Assembly (NCBI GenBank): GCA_002309305.1
Contig: DBWR01000032.1
Coordinates: 1-10,361, forward strand
From: Treponema sp. UBA1233
Lineage (GTDB): Bacteria > Spirochaetota > Spirochaetia > Treponematales > Treponemataceae
Direction of reading: 5' to 3'
Length of the DNA: 10,361 bases
The notes beneath the pieces were generated by a model. It was not told the DNA's origin. It saw only the letters and a program-made list of their open reading frames with translations, and made no database searches. This document shows, piece after piece, positions 7,627 through 10,361 of this stretch (within the stretch, counting starts at the first letter, position 1; each line of letters begins with the position of its first letter). Made by a program: the position numbers and the translations under genes.

Positions 7627-8261
7627 GATTTTCCAAGACAGATGTCGCTTATGATGCATTCCCCGCATTTTGGGGAACGTGCAGTACAGACATATCGTCC
7701 GTGCAATATAAGCCAGTGATGCGCATGGTCCATAAATTCATCAGGAACACGGCTCAAAAGCGACTGTTCGACTTCAATTGGAGTTTTACCTTCCGCAAGG
7801 CCTATCTTGGGGCAAATCCTAAGCAAATGGGTATCCACAGGCATTGTCTTCTCCCCGTAAACCACATTCAGGACAACATTGGCGGTTTTTCTTCCAACAC
7901 CGGGGAGAGACTCTAGATCCTTACGGTTGTCCGGAACCTTTGAATCAAAATCATCCACAAGACGCCGGCTCAATTCCATTACATGGTCTGCCTTTGTGCG
8001 GTACAAGCCTATGGATTTTATGTATGAGATAAGTTTTTCGCGGCCAAGGGAAATCATTTGTGACGGGGTTTTTACGATTTTATATAAGCCTGCGGTTGCC
8101 TTGTTGACGGCCTTATCCGTGGTCTGTGCGCTGAGAACGACACTCACAAGGAAACAGTAGGCGTTGGGGGCAGTAAGCTCGCTCTTGGGCTCAGGATTCT
8201 GTTTCCTGAACCTTTCGAATACTTCCCTTATCTGCCCCTCGTCCAGCAGCTTGGCCTTCAA
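7623..8261 (-). CDS. nth: Endonuclease III (DNA glycosylase/AP lyase)
   Basis: This base-excision repair enzyme removes oxidised pyrimidines and cleaves the abasic site. The helix-hairpin-helix is LPGVGRKTANVVLN, containing the catalytic lysine; the catalytic aspartate follows in MPVDTH. The C-terminus holds the iron-sulfur cluster pattern C-x6-C-x2-C-x5-C (CTARSPKCGECIISDIC). The open frame extends back to an ATG at 8318 (231 residues), but the first 19 codons would lie inside the end of thrS and match nothing in the family. I chose the TTG at 8261, one base past the thrS stop, which gives 212 residues against 211 in E. coli. No candidate start (8318, 8303 or 8261) has a good ribosome binding site, so translation probably depends on thrS. 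Function is certain; the start is uncertain. Confidence 0.93.
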   Translation of the reverse strand: MKAKLLDEGQIREVFERFRKQNPEPKSELTAPNAYCFLVSVVLSAQTTDKAVNKATAGLYKIVKTPSQMISLGREKLISYIKSIGLYRTKADHVMELSRRLVDDFDSKVPDNRKDLESLPGVGRKTANVVLNVVYGEKTMPVDTHLLRICPKIGLAEGKTPIEVEQSLLSRVPDEFMDHAHHWLILHGRYVCTARSPKCGECIISDICLGKS

Positions 8262-8262
8262 A

Positions 8263-10020
8263 TCAAATACCGTTGAAGTGTGTGGCCACCTTGTCCAGAA
8301 CATAATCGCGGAATTCATTCAGCTTGAATGTCTTCTGCGGTATCTGTGAGCTGAAGCGGAAACGGCATGTAACTGTCTCCTCCTCCTGCTCCTTTGCTCC
8401 GACAACAAGAATGTACGGCGTCTTATGTTCCTGGGAAATCGTCTTGATCTTTCCCTTCATGTTTTCATCGCTTGTGTATGCATTGGCACGGATTTTTGCA
8501 CAGCGCAGGAAATCACACACCTTTTGTGCATAGTCGTTGAAATCAGGACTTACAGGAACTACAGCGGCCTGTTCAAAATGCAGCCATGAGGGGAATGCAC
8601 CGGCATAGTTTTCCACCAGAATGCCCATAAAGCGCTCAAGTGACCCCAAAACCGCCCTGTGGAGCATTACCGGGTGATGCTTCTGGTTGTCCGAACCTAT
8701 GTACTGTGCGTCAAGGCGTTCTGCAGACGGAAGCTGATAGTCAAGCTGAATCGTACCGCACTGCCATTCACGACCAAGGGCATCAATCAGGGTAAACTCA
8801 AGCTTTGGACCGTAGAAGGCACCCTCGCCCTCCTGAATCTCAAACTCAAGACCCGCTGACTTACATGCGGCAGAAAGTGCGGCCTCGGCATGATCCCATG
8901 TGGCATCGTCACCGACATGGTCTTCCGGCCTTGTACTGAGCTTTACCAGAAGATTCTTGTCAAATCCAAAATCCTTGTATACGTCCTTGAGCAGGTTGCA
9001 GAACTTGGTGACTTCCGCCTCAATCTGTTCCTCGGTACAAAGAATGTGGGCGTCATCCTGAACGAATCCCCTTACACGCATGATACCGTGCAGGGTACCG
9101 CTTGGCTCGTTGCGCACACAATGACCGAATTCAGCCATGCGAAGTGGAAGATCCTTGTATGAGCGGACCTTGCTCTTAAAGATTTCAAGTGCACCAGGAC
9201 AGTTCATTGGCTTTACGGCAAACACGCGCTTTTCACTTTCGGTGATGAACATGTTCCTCTGATAGTGTCCCCAGTGGCCACTGCGTTCCCACAGGGTACG
9301 GGGCATGATGGCGGGAGTGTTTACTTCGACATAACCGTCGCGCTGAACCTTTTCCCTCATGTAATCCTGAAGCGTAACGTACATGCTCCATCCGTTGGGG
9401 TGCCAGAATACCTGTCCCGGATCTTCAGGATCAAGGTGGAACAAATCCATCTGGACGCCAATCTTGCGGTGGTCACGTTTGTCGGCTTCTTCAAGCATCG
9501 TAAGGTAATCCTTAAGGTCATTGGGCTTGTAGAAGGCAACCGCATAAACACGGCTAAGCATCGGGCGGTTTGAATCTCCCCTCCAGTATGCACCGGCGGT
9601 TTTCATCAATTTAAAGCTCTGTGCATTTATTTCCTTTGTATTCTGAACATGAGGTCCGCGACACAAATCTGTGAATGTGTCCTGGGTGTATGTTGTGATC
9701 TTTTCTCCTTCCGGCATATCCTTAATCAGCTCAAGCTTATAGGGCTGATCCTTGAAGAGTTCCAAAGCTTCTTCGCGGGTCACTTCCTTTTGAACAAAGT
9801 CAAAGTTACCTGCCAGAATCTTGCGCATTTCCTTTTCAACTGCAGGGAAATCGGCTTCTGTCAGCTTGCGGTCAGCCGGGAAGTCAAAGTCATAATAAAA
9901 TCCGTTGTCGATAGCCGGTCCAATCGCAATTTTCGTTTCCGGAATAAGATGAAGGACAGCCTCCGCCATGACATGGGCAAGACTATGCCTTATTTTCTGC
10001 AAATTTTCATCAACAGCCAT
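8263..10020 (-). CDS. thrS: Threonyl-tRNA synthetase lacking the TGS domain
   Basis: This class II synthetase charges tRNA-Thr with threonine. At 585 residues it is about 57 shorter than E. coli ThrS (642), and the difference is the N-terminal TGS domain. The protein begins directly at the editing domain, with HxxxH at His12/His16 and Cys120/His124 in LCRGPHV, the site that removes mischarged serine. The catalytic core holds the threonine-binding zinc ligands Cys274 (PMNCPG), His325 (QDDAH) and His454 (VMLHRA), motif 2 around 294-325, and motif 3 arginine 462 in GSLERF. The anticodon-binding domain follows from about residue 483. GAGG seven bases before the ATG supports the start, and no in-frame TGS-like sequence precedes it. 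A TGS-less ThrS is also found in Borrelia. It heads a thrS-nth unit, with nth starting right at its stop. Confidence 0.97.
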   Translation of the reverse strand: MAVDENLQKIRHSLAHVMAEAVLHLIPETKIAIGPAIDNGFYYDFDFPADRKLTEADFPAVEKEMRKILAGNFDFVQKEVTREEALELFKDQPYKLELIKDMPEGEKITTYTQDTFTDLCRGPHVQNTKEINAQSFKLMKTAGAYWRGDSNRPMLSRVYAVAFYKPNDLKDYLTMLEEADKRDHRKIGVQMDLFHLDPEDPGQVFWHPNGWSMYVTLQDYMREKVQRDGYVEVNTPAIMPRTLWERSGHWGHYQRNMFITESEKRVFAVKPMNCPGALEIFKSKVRSYKDLPLRMAEFGHCVRNEPSGTLHGIMRVRGFVQDDAHILCTEEQIEAEVTKFCNLLKDVYKDFGFDKNLLVKLSTRPEDHVGDDATWDHAEAALSAACKSAGLEFEIQEGEGAFYGPKLEFTLIDALGREWQCGTIQLDYQLPSAERLDAQYIGSDNQKHHPVMLHRAVLGSLERFMGILVENYAGAFPSWLHFEQAAVVPVSPDFNDYAQKVCDFLRCAKIRANAYTSDENMKGKIKTISQEHKTPYILVVGAKEQEEETVTCRFRFSSQIPQKTFKLNEFRDYVLDKVATHFNGI

Positions 10021-10041
10021 ACTAGTACCTCACAAAGAGAC

Positions 10042-10070
10042 AAGATACCCTTTTTGCGATGTTTTTTCAA
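10042..10070 (-). promoter_or_regulatory. Predicted sigma-70 promoter of thrS-nth
   Basis: On the minus strand TTGAAA (10070-10065) and TATCTT (10047-10042) are separated by 17 bases, matching five and four of six consensus positions. Transcription would start near 10035, giving a leader of about 15 bases that contains the GAGG ribosome binding site. So short a leader leaves no room for a T-box or attenuator. Confidence 0.6.
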
Positions 10071-10096
10071 GAGGAGAGTTGTCACGTGGATTTGCA

Positions 10097-10112
10097 TGTT
10101 GCTTTAGCAACA
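10097..10112 (+). repeat. Short perfect hairpin upstream of thrS
   Basis: TGTTGC and GCAACA form a six-base perfect stem around a TTTA loop. No T-run follows on either strand, so it is not a standard terminator. It lies about 27 bases upstream of the predicted thrS -35 box and just before the decayed DUF4258-like frame. It could be an operator or a relic; nothing decides between these. Confidence 0.35.
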
Positions 10113-10118
10113 ACGTAA

Positions 10119-10295
10119 AATCAAATTCCTTACAAAAACGGCCGAAGAGACGTATTCGAAATTCAGATAAGATTGAATGAACGCAATATTACGATCGATG
10201 ATATAATGAATGCAATCGATAATGGTGAAATCATTGAACAGTACCCTTCAGATTTTCCATTTCCGAATCCGTGTGTTCCTCAACTTTCACCATAG
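10119..10295 (+). pseudogene. Remnant of a DUF4258-family gene
   Basis: Hand translation of this frame, bounded by TAA (10116-10118) and TAG (10293-10295), gives 58 codons with no start codon at the front. The middle, RNITIDDIMNAIDNG followed by EIIEQYPSDFPFPN, matches from memory the characteristic DUF4258 core (ERGI.xxDVxxAIxNGEIIEdYPdDyPyPSCLi). The upstream histidine/arginine part of the domain is replaced by unrelated sequence, and the expected SCLILG continuation after PFP is lost. Both ends therefore look broken, leaving about 33 recognisable residues. DUF4258 proteins are small and often lie beside MqsA/YgiT-type zinc-finger antitoxins, which suggests a toxin-like role, but that is family knowledge only and the biochemical function is not established. 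No partner is visible before the window ends. The block is convincing by eye; its status as a remnant rather than a tiny gene is likely. Confidence 0.6.
10261..10275 (+). repeat. Imperfect 15-base direct repeat, left copy
   Basis: TTCCGAATCCGTGTG here and TTTCGAATCCGCGTG at 10345-10359 agree at 13 of 15 positions and lie 84 bases apart. The left copy falls exactly where the DUF4258-like frame stops matching its family. It could mark a deletion or insertion boundary, or be chance. Confidence 0.3.
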
Positions 10296-10329
10296 TATTT
10301 CATTAGAGCAGACTGCACACTTTTTTAAA

Positions 10330-10348
10330 GAAAAAACGTAGTTTTTTC
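10330..10348 (+). repeat. Perfect inverted repeat with A and T tracts
   Basis: GAAAAAAC and GTTTTTTC are exact reverse complements separated by GTA, giving an eight-base stem with a three-base loop. The T tract lies within the stem instead of following a GC-rich one, so any terminator function would be weak. It overlaps the right copy of the imperfect direct repeat. Confidence 0.4.
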
Positions 10349-10359
10349 GAATCCGCGTG
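10345..10359 (+). repeat. Imperfect 15-base direct repeat, right copy
   Basis: This is the partner of the copy at 10261-10275 (13 of 15 matches). It begins inside the right arm of the A/T inverted repeat and ends two bases before the window edge, so its full extent cannot be seen. Confidence 0.3.
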
Positions 10360-10361
10360 AC

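Noticed and set aside
9649..10107. Plus-strand open frame of 152 codons antisense to the thrS 5' end
   Set aside because: It covers the well-conserved ThrS editing domain and the thrS promoter, and has no family resemblance or ribosome binding site that I can see.
10021..10361. T-box or other tRNA-responsive leader in front of thrS
   Set aside because: The predicted promoter leaves a leader of about 15 bases, and no T-box consensus (AGGGTGGNACCGCG) is present on the minus strand in this region.

Overview
The window most likely comes from a spirochaete, probably a Treponema-type bacterium of medium GC. Three features point that way: a MurA with aspartate in place of the catalytic cysteine (as in Borrelia), a threonyl-tRNA synthetase without the N-terminal TGS domain (as in Borrelia), and an exported TPR protein coupled to a TraB/PrgY-family membrane protein. 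Genus-level placement is inference and rests on no database search.

The layout is three gene blocks plus one decayed region. Positions 1-4888 (minus strand) hold a tight four-gene run transcribed right to left: a 587-residue membrane-anchored protein of unknown function, peptidase T (pepT), MurA, and an Lgt-family membrane protein cut by the left edge. Gaps are 14, 28 and 0 bases, so they probably form one operon driven by a promoter-like element at 4896-4924. Positions 4950-7626 (plus strand) start divergently from this operon and hold the TPR gene and the traB-like gene, which overlap by 11 bases. Positions 7623-10020 (minus strand) hold thrS followed by nth. The stop codons of nth and the traB-like gene overlap tail to tail. 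A good sigma-70-like promoter precedes thrS at 10042-10070.

Positions 10071-10361 have no intact gene. They hold a broken plus-strand reading frame with a clear DUF4258-like block, a short hairpin, a longer A/T-rich inverted repeat and an imperfect 15-base direct repeat. This looks like the remnant of an accessory, possibly toxin-antitoxin-type, gene.

Functionally, the left operon mixes cell-wall precursor synthesis (MurA), peptide breakdown (PepT) and an Lgt-fold membrane enzyme with an uncharacterised envelope protein. The middle pair looks like an envelope or membrane module of unknown role. The right block is housekeeping: aminoacylation and base excision repair. No tRNA, rRNA, CRISPR array or intact mobile element was seen.
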